From: SAR116 cluster bacterium
GTDB lineage: Bacteria; Pseudomonadota; Alphaproteobacteria; Puniceispirillales; Puniceispirillaceae
Reading direction: 5' to 3'
Length of the DNA stretch: 64,000 bases
Assembly (NCBI GenBank): GCA_004212735.1
Contig: SHBD01000001.1
Span: forward strand, 186,001 to 250,000
In this document: piece by piece, positions 26,385-34,741 of the stretch
Numbering within the stretch: the first letter of the stretch is position 1
Layout: every line of letters begins with the position of its first letter
Program-made: the position numbers and the translations under genes
The notes under the pieces: generated by a model
The model's input: only the letters and a program-made list of their open reading frames with translations
The model's database searches: none
Told to the model about the DNA's origin: nothing

Positions 26385-27863
26385 ATGGCTACTGATCTGG
26401 AACGTTTTGTCGAGGCTCCGGGCCGCGACGAAAAAATCAAAGAAGTCCGTGAGATGATTGATCGGATGGGGGTTGAGTATCTCTATCTTCAGTTTGTGTC
26501 GATCACCGGCAAGATTATGGGCAAGGGCATCCCGGCCGACCATTGGGAAAGCGTTGCGAAAAAGGGTTTCCAGCTCGTTTATGGCGCGACGGTCAATCTG
26601 TTCACCGACCGCGCAGGTAATTACCTTGGCTACGGACCGGAAGCGGCTGAGCTGATCGGCATTCCCGAGCCTGAGACCTTCATGCAGCTGCCATGGGCGC
26701 CCAAAATTGGACGTTTTTATTGCACCCTGTTCCGCAACCGCGAGGAGAAGCAAAATCCGGGCAGTTACCTGACTGCGGATTCGCGCGGTAATTTGCGCCG
26801 GATGCACGAGGAATTCACTAAGAAGCATAACGGCCTGAAGCTGCGTGTCGGTACCGAGCCGGAGATGATGTGGCTGAAGTTTAATGAGAATGGTCAGCCT
26901 GAAGATGGTTATTCAAAGCCTTACTGTTATCACATCGATCAGTTTGAGAGCCTGCGGCCCGTCACCATGAAAGTGATGGAATATACCCGCAAGATGGGTC
27001 TCGATATGATTCAGGGCGACCATGAGGATGCGCCGGGCCAGCTCGAACTCAACTGGATGTTTGATGATGTGCTGCGTAATGCCGACCGTCTGACAACATA
27101 CCGCCAGATCTGTGCGCAGGTGGCCCGTGAATTTGGCATCTTTGCCTGTTTCATGACAAAGCCGTTCATGGGTGTCTCGGCATCAGGGTGTCACCACAAT
27201 ATGTCGTTGTGGCGCGACGGTGAGGACCAGTTTGTCAAATGCGGCAATGATGAGAACAACCTGCCGGGCATGCGCGAAAACTACATGTATGTCAAAGGCG
27301 GCCATAACACCTTTATGCCAGAGGGTGATGATCCACAGATGCCAAGCAAGGAAGGCCTTGTCGCCATTGGCGGCATTGTCCAGCATCTGCGTGCGCTGAC
27401 GGCGATTGGGTGTTCCACCGTGAACTCATATCGGCGTCTGTGGGATACCGGTTTTTGGGCACCTGTCTTTGCTGATTGGGGCTTCCAGAACCGCACCACC
27501 GGCCTTCGCGTGTCGGCCCCCGGCCGTTTCGAGTATCGTTCGGTTGATTCAATGGTGAACCCGTATCTGATGGGCTCGTGCATTCTGGCGGCGGCTGATG
27601 ACGGCATCGACAACCAGCTGGACCCGGGTGAGCCGGAAGAGCGCAATATTTATGAAGCCATTGAGGCTGGTAAGCAGGTCAAGAAGCTGCCGATGTCACT
27701 GGGTGAGGCGCTCGACGCCCTTGAGGCTGATGAGGTTGTTCGCCGCGGCATGCCGGGCGAGATGTACGGCCTCTATCACGAATACAAATATGACGAATGG
27801 GCGCGGTTTATGTCCACCGTCACTGAGTGGGACAAGGAAAGATACATGGAGTGCCTTCCATAG
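26385..27863 (+). CDS. gmaS: Glutamine-synthetase-like enzyme, probable gamma-glutamylmethylamide synthetase
   Basis: A 492-residue enzyme of the glutamine synthetase fold. Catalytic blocks are present: 'GTEPEMMW' (metal Glu), 'HEDAPGQLELNW', 'SASGCHHNMSLW' (His of the metal site), 'NSYRRL' (ATP/glutamate Arg) and 'YRSVDSMVNPYL'. The C-terminal adenylylation Tyr block of GlnA is absent. Such proteins upstream of mgsABC join glutamate and methylamine with ATP; a true ammonia-using glutamine synthetase or another glutamyl-amine ligase cannot be excluded from sequence. The ribosome site 'aaaggggagaaaata' is strong. It heads the gmaS-mgsABC operon, divergent from gntR. It is longer than GmaS proteins I can recall from roseobacters. 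Confidence 0.72.
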   Translation: MATDLERFVEAPGRDEKIKEVREMIDRMGVEYLYLQFVSITGKIMGKGIPADHWESVAKKGFQLVYGATVNLFTDRAGNYLGYGPEAAELIGIPEPETFMQLPWAPKIGRFYCTLFRNREEKQNPGSYLTADSRGNLRRMHEEFTKKHNGLKLRVGTEPEMMWLKFNENGQPEDGYSKPYCYHIDQFESLRPVTMKVMEYTRKMGLDMIQGDHEDAPGQLELNWMFDDVLRNADRLTTYRQICAQVAREFGIFACFMTKPFMGVSASGCHHNMSLWRDGEDQFVKCGNDENNLPGMRENYMYVKGGHNTFMPEGDDPQMPSKEGLVAIGGIVQHLRALTAIGCSTVNSYRRLWDTGFWAPVFADWGFQNRTTGLRVSAPGRFEYRSVDSMVNPYLMGSCILAAADDGIDNQLDPGEPEERNIYEAIEAGKQVKKLPMSLGEALDALEADEVVRRGMPGEMYGLYHEYKYDEWARFMSTVTEWDKERYMECLP

Positions 27864-27941
27864 GTTTCCAGCCCCTTGCCACCGGGGCTAGTCGTCCCGG
27901 TGGTGATTTTAACGACCCTTTTTGCATGGAGCATCGCCAAC

Positions 27942-28877
27942 ATGTGTGGAATTGCAGGAATTATTCATCGCGGGAAAAGCTCGAACGTCGGTCAGGAGAT
28001 GACCTCGATGCTGCGCTCGCTCAAACATCGCGGCCCTGACAGCACGGGTTTTGCTGTCTATGGCGCAAACACCCCTGGCGACTATGTCATGCGTTTTGTG
28101 CTGGCTGAACAGGAAGATATGTCAAAGGGATTTGACATGAAGAAAATCGTTGAGGAACGGCTGGAGCTTGTTGAGGAACGTCTTGCTGAGCATGGCGCAG
28201 AGGTAAAGCACCGCGAATCCGCAACGGATTATGCCAAGCGTTTTATCATCCACCACACAGGTGATACCGAATTGATGGCCCGCCATATCGAAGATATTGA
28301 GGGCGTCGAGATTCTCTCGATGGGCAACTCACTTGAGTTGATCAAGGACCTTGGTGACGCCGATGTGGTGTCGGATCAATATGGCCTTGGTGCCTTTGAG
28401 GGTACGCATGGCATCGGCCATACCCGCATGGCCACCGAATCTGACGTTGATATCCGGTCTGCGCACCCCTACTGGGCGTTTCCCTATAATGACGTATCGG
28501 TCGTGCATAACGGCCAGATCACCAATTACTGGATCATGCGCCGCCAGCTTGAGCGTCAGGGACACCGGTTCATGTCGCATTGTGATAGCGAGTTGCTGGC
28601 CGTCTACACTGCCAACAATCTGGCAAATGGCGTAACGCTTGAGGACAGCATGCGCCGGTCCATTGGGGAAATTGACGGTGTCTTTACCTATCTGGTCGCA
28701 ACGAAGGACCAGCTCGGCATGGCAAAGGATACGATGGCGGCAAAGCCACTGGTTCTCTACCAGAGCGATGATTTGATCGTGATGGCCTCGGAAGAAGTTG
28801 CCATCCGCTCGATCCTGCCTCAGGAAATTGACACGACTGACCCGTATGATGAGGAGGTTTTCGTATGGCAAGCGTAA
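27942..28877 (+). CDS. mgsA: N-methylglutamate synthase subunit A (class II amidotransferase domain)
   Basis: A 311-residue class II (Ntn) amidotransferase. The start is fixed by the need for an N-terminal Cys: 'MCGIAGIIHRG' begins at ATG 27942, although the frame is open 22 codons earlier. Other active-site blocks are 'IGHTRMATES', 'SVVHNGQITNYW' and 'CDSELLAVYT'. In N-methylglutamate synthase this subunit takes the gamma-glutamyl compound apart; the same set in rhizobia is called glxB. Its stop overlaps the mgsB start by 13 bases, showing tight coupling. Confidence 0.85.
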   Translation: MCGIAGIIHRGKSSNVGQEMTSMLRSLKHRGPDSTGFAVYGANTPGDYVMRFVLAEQEDMSKGFDMKKIVEERLELVEERLAEHGAEVKHRESATDYAKRFIIHHTGDTELMARHIEDIEGVEILSMGNSLELIKDLGDADVVSDQYGLGAFEGTHGIGHTRMATESDVDIRSAHPYWAFPYNDVSVVHNGQITNYWIMRRQLERQGHRFMSHCDSELLAVYTANNLANGVTLEDSMRRSIGEIDGVFTYLVATKDQLGMAKDTMAAKPLVLYQSDDLIVMASEEVAIRSILPQEIDTTDPYDEEVFVWQA

Positions 28878-29734
28878 CAGATCAGGAGCTGAAGCAGATG
28901 TCTCAGGAAGAGCGCGTCACCGCGTTTGGCATGCGCACTGAGCAGCTCACAGGCCGTTCCCTCTATATCGAGTTCGAAGAGGATGAAGGGTCGAATTTCA
29001 CCTATCCGTGGGCGCCTGATGTTGATTTCAACAAACGTGTCGAGATTGACGCTGATGAGTTTGATACGACAGGGGCGAACAACAAGATCCGCGAGTTGAT
29101 GGAAGAGGGCTACGGCACCATTGTCATCAAGAATCCGCGTGGCAAGCACAGCCTTGGCGTCGGCATCTTGAGCCGCCTCAATCTAATCATCGAGGGGTCG
29201 ACAGGATATTTTGGTGTCGGCCTGATTGACGGGCCCAACGTCCGTATCAATGGTCGTGTTGGCTGGTCATGTGGTGAAAACATGATGTCAGGCACTGTCT
29301 TGATCGAAAAGAACGCCGGTTCAACCTTCGGCGCCGCAATCCGCGGTGGTGATCTGGTGTGCCGCGGGTCGGTTGGCTCGCGCACAGGCATCGACATGAA
29401 AGGCGGCACGATCATCGTTGGTGGTGATACGGGCGCGCTGTCCGGCTTCATGATGCAGCGTGGCCGCATGGTTGTTTGCGGAAATGCTGGCAAGAATCTT
29501 GGTGACAGCATGTATGACGGCACCATCTATGTTGGCGGCGAAATTCAGTCGCTTGGTGTTGATGCAGTCCCCGCCGAACTCACCCAGCTCGACAAGGACT
29601 GGCTGACGCGCAAATTGTCGCAATACGACCTGATGCCGGAAACGGGTGTTGACCATTTCACCAAGGTCGTTGCCGGTAAACAATTATGGAACTACGACAA
29701 TCTCGAACCAAATGAAAAGAAACTTATCCTGTAA
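28865..29734 (+). CDS. mgsB: N-methylglutamate synthase subunit B (GXGXG domain)
   Basis: A 289-residue protein made mainly of the right-handed beta-helix 'GXGXG' domain that forms the C-terminal part of large glutamate synthases. Repeats such as 'STGYFGVGLIDGPNVRINGRVG', shortened here as read from about 107-128, then 'NAGSTFGAAIRGGDLVCRG' and 'GNAGKNLGDSMYDGTIYVGG', follow one another. It has a structural and channelling role between amidotransferase and FMN subunits. It overlaps mgsA and lies 20 bases before mgsC, whose product completes the split enzyme. Confidence 0.85.
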   Translation: MASVTDQELKQMSQEERVTAFGMRTEQLTGRSLYIEFEEDEGSNFTYPWAPDVDFNKRVEIDADEFDTTGANNKIRELMEEGYGTIVIKNPRGKHSLGVGILSRLNLIIEGSTGYFGVGLIDGPNVRINGRVGWSCGENMMSGTVLIEKNAGSTFGAAIRGGDLVCRGSVGSRTGIDMKGGTIIVGGDTGALSGFMMQRGRMVVCGNAGKNLGDSMYDGTIYVGGEIQSLGVDAVPAELTQLDKDWLTRKLSQYDLMPETGVDHFTKVVAGKQLWNYDNLEPNEKKLIL

Positions 29735-29754
29735 GTACAAGAAGGGGTTTTATT

Positions 29755-31113
29755 ATGCCTGACGGAATTTCAAAAAAGCCTTTGGGGCGTGACGTAAATC
29801 GGCTGGGCAATTCATTTGTCTTTACGCCGCAGGTGATGGACGACATTCACATTAAGTCCGAACTTGGCCGCTACCGTATGCGTGGTTTCTCGCTGTTCAA
29901 GAAAATCCCGCATTGGGATGATCTGACCTTTCTGCCCGGAACGCTGACCCGTTTCGTGATTGAGGGTTACCGCGAGAAATGTGAGACGAAAACAGTGATC
30001 GGTCCACGGGCCAAACGCCCGCTGGAACTTGATATTCCAGTCTATGTGACAGGGATGAGCTTTGGTGCTTTGTCCTATGAGGCAAAGACCGCGCTTGCCC
30101 GTGGTGCGACCATGGCGGGCACAGCAACCTGTTCCGGCGAGGGTGGTATGATCCCAGATGAGCGCCGCTATTCGTCAAAATGGTTCTACCAGTGCATCCA
30201 GTCACGCTATGGCTTCAACCCGAACCACCTCGTTCTGGCTGACGGCTGTGAATTCTTCATCGGTCAGGGCTGTAAAGTTGGTCTTGGTGGCCATTTGATG
30301 GGCCAGAAGGTGACAGATCAGGTCGCTGAAATGCGGTCATTGCCTGCGGGTATCGACCAGCGCTCACCTGCGCGTCACCCTGATTGGCTTGGCCCGGATG
30401 ATTTGGCGCTGAAAATTCAGGAGATCCGGGAAGCAACAGACTGGCAGATTCCGATCCAGCTGAAACTGGGTGCGGCCCGTGTCTATGATGATGTGCGTAT
30501 GGCGGTCAAATGTGACCCTGACAGCATCTATATTGACGGTATGGAAGGCGGTACCGGTGCTGGCCCGCATCTGGCGACAGAAGATACAGGTGTGCCGGGC
30601 ATGGCAGCCATTCGCCAGGCACGCCGGGCGATTGACGATCTTGGCAAGCGTGGTGAGATTTCTCTGATCTATGCCGGCGGCATCAGAAATGGTGCAGATG
30701 TTGCCAAGGCGATTGCTCTTGGTGCCGATGCCATTGCGCTTGGCCATTCGGTAATGATGGCGATGAACTGTAACAAGGACATCGAGGAAGCTGATTTTCC
30801 GAACGAGATTGGTGCCGAGCCCGGCTATTGCTACCATTGCCACACTGGCCGTTGTCCGGTCGGTATTGCCACCCAGGACCCGGCATTGCGCAAGCGTCTG
30901 GACCCTGATGAAGCCGCTGAGCGTGTGTATAACTTCCTGCACACTCTGACCATTGAAGCACAGCTCTTTGCCCGTGCCTGCGGTAAAACCCACCTGCATA
31001 GCCTCGAGCCTGAGGATCTGGCTGCCCTGACGATGGAAGCATCGGCAATGGCGGGCGTTCCTTTGGCGGGCACCAACCACACTGTTGGTGTCGAGGATTA
31101 TCACAAGCTCTAG
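29755..31113 (+). CDS. mgsC: N-methylglutamate synthase subunit C (FMN-binding glutamate synthase domain)
   Basis: A 452-residue catalytic subunit with the FMN-binding (beta/alpha)8 barrel of glutamate synthase: 'VTGMSFGALSYEAKTALARG', 'GGHLMGQKVTDQVAEMR', 'IYIDGMEGGTGAGP' and 'IYAGGIRNGADVAKAIALGA'. A cysteine group in 'GYCYHCHTGRCPVGIATQDP' matches the iron-sulfur site of the family. In the methylamine pathway it reduces 2-oxoglutarate plus the methylamine-derived group to N-methylglutamate. A glutamate-synthase-like role (GlxD) is the alternative. Its stop is 12 bases before the next small gene, with the ribosome site 'taggagg' between. Confidence 0.85.
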   Translation: MPDGISKKPLGRDVNRLGNSFVFTPQVMDDIHIKSELGRYRMRGFSLFKKIPHWDDLTFLPGTLTRFVIEGYREKCETKTVIGPRAKRPLELDIPVYVTGMSFGALSYEAKTALARGATMAGTATCSGEGGMIPDERRYSSKWFYQCIQSRYGFNPNHLVLADGCEFFIGQGCKVGLGGHLMGQKVTDQVAEMRSLPAGIDQRSPARHPDWLGPDDLALKIQEIREATDWQIPIQLKLGAARVYDDVRMAVKCDPDSIYIDGMEGGTGAGPHLATEDTGVPGMAAIRQARRAIDDLGKRGEISLIYAGGIRNGADVAKAIALGADAIALGHSVMMAMNCNKDIEEADFPNEIGAEPGYCYHCHTGRCPVGIATQDPALRKRLDPDEAAERVYNFLHTLTIEAQLFARACGKTHLHSLEPEDLAALTMEASAMAGVPLAGTNHTVGVEDYHKL

Positions 31114-31125
31114 GAGGCCTTAGTC

Positions 31126-31539
31126 ATGGCAGGCACACAGTATCGAGGTTCAGAAATCACTGATGTTGATCAGTTCCTCAAAGACGCAGGCGGCCTTGAG
31201 TCAGAGCGTGAAAAGGAAATCGGCCAGCATATTGGCTACCGCTACGATGTAAATCTGGTTCCAGATTATGACCGTCTGACACCCTTTCTTGCCGAATATA
31301 TGGAAGTCATGGGATGGGATGATCTGAACTGGCTCGAAGATGTTCACATGGGATATGAAGAGGGCATGCCAGCCGTTTTCGACCGCAACATCAATGGCTG
31401 GGTCCGGGTGCCGGACAGTATCAGCCTTCCTGACAACCAGCAGGATCGTGACATGATCGCGCGTGAGCTTCTGGTCAAGTTTCAGATGTCGGAGCGCCAC
31501 CCCCTTGTGGCCCTTCGCAAGGTCTACATGAAATTCTGA
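31126..31539 (+). CDS. Unknown acidic protein tightly linked to mgsC (137 aa)
   Basis: A 137-residue soluble, acidic protein with no Cys, no membrane segment and no motif I recognise. It has aromatic and acid-rich stretches such as 'EYMEVMGWDDLNWLEDVHMG' (about 63-82) and ends 'RHPLVALRKVYMKF'. It follows mgsC by 12 bases with ribosome site 'taggagg', so it is very likely translated from the gmaS-mgsABC transcript. A small accessory, assembly or electron-donor-docking role for the split synthase is possible but purely inferred from position. Confidence 0.72.
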   Translation: MAGTQYRGSEITDVDQFLKDAGGLESEREKEIGQHIGYRYDVNLVPDYDRLTPFLAEYMEVMGWDDLNWLEDVHMGYEEGMPAVFDRNINGWVRVPDSISLPDNQQDRDMIARELLVKFQMSERHPLVALRKVYMKF

Positions 31540-31647
31540 TCGGCGCTCAGCTGAAACATAAAACAGGATCGCCATGATCTGATGGCGGTCCTGTCGCCGG
31601 ACAGGCCAAGATTAAACAAAACAGGGACCACATGACAGAGACCATAT

Positions 31648-32253
31648 ATGAGTGATGTGAGCGAAATGTTTGGCGTTGACAGGGCATCCCTTGCCCTGAA
31701 GGACGCGTTTTTACGCTGGCAATGCCGTGTCCGCATGATGGCGATGCGTGACAAGCAGGGACGACCTGATGACGCTGTGATGCCCGATCTGTTTTTGCCT
31801 GGCGAGAGCGAGGCGATGGGGCAGATCATCACGGTGCTGTCAAAATCGCCGATGTTCAGCAAGACACCAGAACTCAAACATATGGTCATGCGCACCAATG
31901 ACCCAGCGCAGCGGCGCGAAAAAGCGCTGCAGCTGTTCTCGGAAACCTATTTCCAGAGATCACGTGAATTTTCTGACGTCCTGACCGCCAGCTTTGCGGG
32001 CAAGACAGCTGCTGTCGAAAAAATTCTGGCAGCACAGAAATGCAGGCTGCATTTTTCCGCCTATAATCAGACGTTTGAAATTGCCTGCACAGTCTCTGAA
32101 CTCGAGTCCACGGATCCGATGTATCAATCGACATGGTGGCACAATCACCTGTTCAATCCTGACATGTCCTCGTCGGCGGTCGTCGTTGCTTTTGCGCCCC
32201 TGTGGTCAGACAGCAATGCGGAGCCACCGGTGTTGACAGCGGCACAACGCTAG
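31648..32253 (+). CDS. Unknown protein between mgs operon and tmm (201 aa)
   Basis: A 201-residue protein I cannot assign. The N-terminal half is helical and Met/Arg-rich ('ALKDAFLRWQCRVRMMAMRD', 'MFSKTPELKHMVMRTNDPAQ'); the C-terminal half has a block with Cys, Trp and His ('FEIACTVSELESTDPMYQST' then 'WWHNHLFNPDMSSSAVVVAF'). No signal peptide or membrane segment. It lies about 110 bases after the previous unknown gene and 70 bases before tmm on the same strand. Position suggests a role in TMA/TMAO or N-methylglutamate metabolism; the sequence does not show which. Confidence 0.65.
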   Translation: MSDVSEMFGVDRASLALKDAFLRWQCRVRMMAMRDKQGRPDDAVMPDLFLPGESEAMGQIITVLSKSPMFSKTPELKHMVMRTNDPAQRREKALQLFSETYFQRSREFSDVLTASFAGKTAAVEKILAAQKCRLHFSAYNQTFEIACTVSELESTDPMYQSTWWHNHLFNPDMSSSAVVVAFAPLWSDSNAEPPVLTAAQR

Positions 32254-32322
32254 ACAAGGCTAGGGTCAGGTAAACAAATCATTAATACTCCGTAAAAAAG
32301 GAGTGTACCTGGGGAGGTAGTG

Positions 32323-33663
32323 ATGACAAAGAAAGTGGCAATCATTGGGGCAGGGCCGAGCGGACTTGCACAATTGCGTGCTTTTCAGTCAGCGGCCAGC
32401 AAAGGCGCTGAAATCCCGGAAATTGTGTGTTTCGAAAAACAGTCGGATTGGGGTGGTCTGTGGAATTACACATGGCGCACCGGCGTTGATGAGCATGGCA
32501 ATCCCTGTCACGGCTCCATGTATCGGTATCTATGGTCGAACGGTCCCAAGGAAGGGCTTGAGTTTGCCGATTACACCTTCGAGGAGCATTTCGGCAAGCC
32601 AATCGCCAGCTATCCCCCTCGCCCGGTGCTTTTTGACTACATAAAAGGGCGCGTGGAAAAAGCCGGCGTTCGCAAATATATCCGCTTCAACACCAATGTG
32701 CGTGATGTGCGCTACGATCCTGCCTCGGCGAAATTCACTGTCACCGCGCGTGACGGCCTGAGTGATACCGAAACCATCGAGGATTATGACCATGTGATTG
32801 TTGCATCGGGACATTTCTCGATGCCCAACGTTCCCTATTATGAGGGGTTTGAGAGCTTCAATGGGCGCATTCTGCATGCCCATGATTTTCGTGATGCACG
32901 TGAATTTGCCGGGCAGGACATCCTGATTCTGGGAACCAGCTATTCGGCAGAGGATATCGGGTCGCAATGCTGGAAATATGGCTGCAAGTCGGTGACCGTT
33001 GCCCATCGCACTGCGCCAATCGGCTATGAATGGCCGGACAATTGGCAGGAGGTTCCCGCACTGGTCAAAATTGAAAAGGGCGTTGCCCATTTCAGGGACG
33101 GCCAGTCAAAGAAGGTTGACTCGATCATCCTTTGCACCGGTTACAAGCATCATTTCGGCTTCCTGCCGGACAGCCTGCGCCTGAAAACGGATAATCGTCT
33201 GGCATCGTCAGACCTCTACAAGGGTGTGGTCTTCAACCCGAATCCGGCGATGTTCTACCTTGGCATGCAGGACCAATGGTACACATTCAATATGTTTGAC
33301 GCGCAGGCGTGGTATGTGCGCGATCTCATCATGGGGCGAATTGCACTTCCCGATGCAGCGGCCATGGAGGCTGACGTGATCGCCCGGCAAAAAGCCGAAG
33401 ACGCTCTGGAAGATGATTATGCCTGCATTCGCTACCAGGGCGCCTACACAGGCGAGCTGATTGATGAAACCGATTATCCCACCTTCGACATCGATGCTGC
33501 CAATCAGGCATTCATCGAATGGAAGGGCCACAAGAAAAAAGGGATCATGACATTCCGCGATCATGGCTATACTTCGCCAATGACCGGAACACTTGCCCCA
33601 GCGCACCACACTAGCTGGGTCGAGGCTCTGGACGACAGTCTGGAGTCGTATCTGCAAGAATAA
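32323..33663 (+). CDS. tmm: Trimethylamine monooxygenase (flavin-containing)
   Basis: A 446-residue class B flavin monooxygenase that oxidises trimethylamine to TMAO with NADPH and oxygen. The FAD motif 'GAGPSGL' is at 9-15, the FMO fingerprint FxGxxxHxxxF is '[11 protein letters not shown]' at 179-189, and the NADPH motif '[10 protein letters not shown]' is at 204-213. Long blocks such as '[12 protein letters not shown]', '[18 protein letters not shown]' and the C-terminal '[15 protein letters not shown]' agree closely with my memory of characterised bacterial TMA monooxygenase (Methylophaga/Methylocella). ATG 32323 is chosen over GTG 32320; 'ggggagg' precedes it. An ACTCC/GGAGT hairpin at 32287-32304 lies in the leader. 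Confidence 0.95.
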   Translation: MTKKVAIIGAGPSGLAQLRAFQSAASKGAEIPEIVCFEKQSDWGGLWNYTWRTGVDEHGNPCHGSMYRYLWSNGPKEGLEFADYTFEEHFGKPIASYPPRPVLFDYIKGRVEKAGVRKYIRFNTNVRDVRYDPASAKFTVTARDGLSDTETIEDYDHVIVASGHFSMPNVPYYEGFESFNGRILHAHDFRDAREFAGQDILILGTSYSAEDIGSQCWKYGCKSVTVAHRTAPIGYEWPDNWQEVPALVKIEKGVAHFRDGQSKKVDSIILCTGYKHHFGFLPDSLRLKTDNRLASSDLYKGVVFNPNPAMFYLGMQDQWYTFNMFDAQAWYVRDLIMGRIALPDAAAMEADVIARQKAEDALEDDYACIRYQGAYTGELIDETDYPTFDIDAANQAFIEWKGHKKKGIMTFRDHGYTSPMTGTLAPAHHTSWVEALDDSLESYLQE

Positions 33664-33711
33664 CGAAAAGCAACTTGCTTAACCAACAGGTGTTTAAAAG
33701 GGAGGTAATAA

Positions 33712-34662
33712 ATGTCCAAGACACTGAAAACCGCTGTTATCGGAGCCGCGTTAGCGGCTTTTACGGCACTGCCAATGGTGGCTTCTGCTGACAGCAGTGG
33801 CACAATCAAAATTCCAACACATAACTGGTCAAGCCAGCTTGTCGGCGCCGAAGTTGTCGGCGAATTGTTCAAGATGGTGGGTGAAGAGATCGAATATGTC
33901 CCAATGGACAGCCAGACCGTCTATCAGGCAATGGCTGATGGCGATATCGATATTGTTCACGAGGTTTGGGAAGGTGCGTTTGGCGCCTCTTTTACCAAGT
34001 CTCTTGAGACGGGCAATGTCATCGACCTTTTGACACATGATGCCGTCACCCGCGAAGACTGGTGGTATCCCGAATATATAGAGGAAGTCTGCCCGGGTCT
34101 GCCTGACTGGAAGGCGCTGGACAAATGTTCAGATATGTTTGCCCGTGCCGATTCTGGTGGCAAAGGCGTGTTCATTGGCGGTCCGGTTGACTGGCTGAAG
34201 CATGATGCCGAAAAGGTTGAAGCTCTGGGAATGAATTTTGTTGTCCGTAACGCTGGTTCTGCTGGTGCTATCTGGGCAGAGCTTGATGCGGCAGCAGCGC
34301 AGAAGAAGCCGGTTGTGATCTTCAATTGGTCACCAAACTTCATCGGCGCAAAATATGCCGGTAAGTTTGTCGAGTTCCCGACCCATGATCCAAAATGTAC
34401 ATCTGACGCATCATGGGGTGTGAACCCGAATGCGCTTTATGACTGTGGCAACCCTGCCACCGGTTATCTGAAAATTGGCGTGAACAAGGATTTCGAGAAG
34501 AACCATCCAAAGGCATTCAAGGTTGCCCAGCAGATGAACTTCTCTGGTCCTGACATCGACAAGATGGCCAACTATGTTGACACAGATGGTCTCGAGGTTC
34601 CAGAAGCCGCGCAGCAGTGGCTGAACGACCATGAGTCAAAATGGAAAGAGTGGATTAAGTAA
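33712..34662 (+). CDS. tmoX: TMAO/betaine-type ABC transporter substrate-binding protein
   Basis: A 316-residue periplasmic binding protein of the OpuAC/ProX type. A signal peptide ends at about 'VASA' (residue 26), ahead of 'DSSGTIKIPTHNWSSQL'. Several Trp and Tyr residues (for example in 'HEVWEGAFG', 'DWWYPEYIEE', 'NWSPNFIG') could form the aromatic cage that binds a quaternary or N-oxide amine. Next to tmm and followed by an ATPase and permease, it fits TmoX of TMAO importers; choline or glycine betaine are alternatives. The ribosome site is 'gggaggtaataa'. A terminator-like hairpin separates it from the ATPase gene. Confidence 0.85.
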   Translation: MSKTLKTAVIGAALAAFTALPMVASADSSGTIKIPTHNWSSQLVGAEVVGELFKMVGEEIEYVPMDSQTVYQAMADGDIDIVHEVWEGAFGASFTKSLETGNVIDLLTHDAVTREDWWYPEYIEEVCPGLPDWKALDKCSDMFARADSGGKGVFIGGPVDWLKHDAEKVEALGMNFVVRNAGSAGAIWAELDAAAAQKKPVVIFNWSPNFIGAKYAGKFVEFPTHDPKCTSDASWGVNPNALYDCGNPATGYLKIGVNKDFEKNHPKAFKVAQQMNFSGPDIDKMANYVDTDGLEVPEAAQQWLNDHESKWKEWIK

Positions 34663-34683
34663 TCCCTCCTGACTTGCCGTTAC

Positions 34684-34721
34684 GGCCCAACCGGATTTTC
34701 GGTTGGGCCATTACTGTTTTT
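34684..34721 (+). terminator. Intercistronic hairpin between tmoX and tmoV
   Basis: Arms GGCCCAACCG (34684-34693) and CGGTTGGGCC (34700-34709) pair perfectly over 10 bp, followed after 'attactg' by seven T. It probably stops part of the transcripts, giving more binding protein than ATPase and permease. Confidence 0.8.
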
Positions 34722-34741
34722 TTGATTTCAGGCGTATCGTG

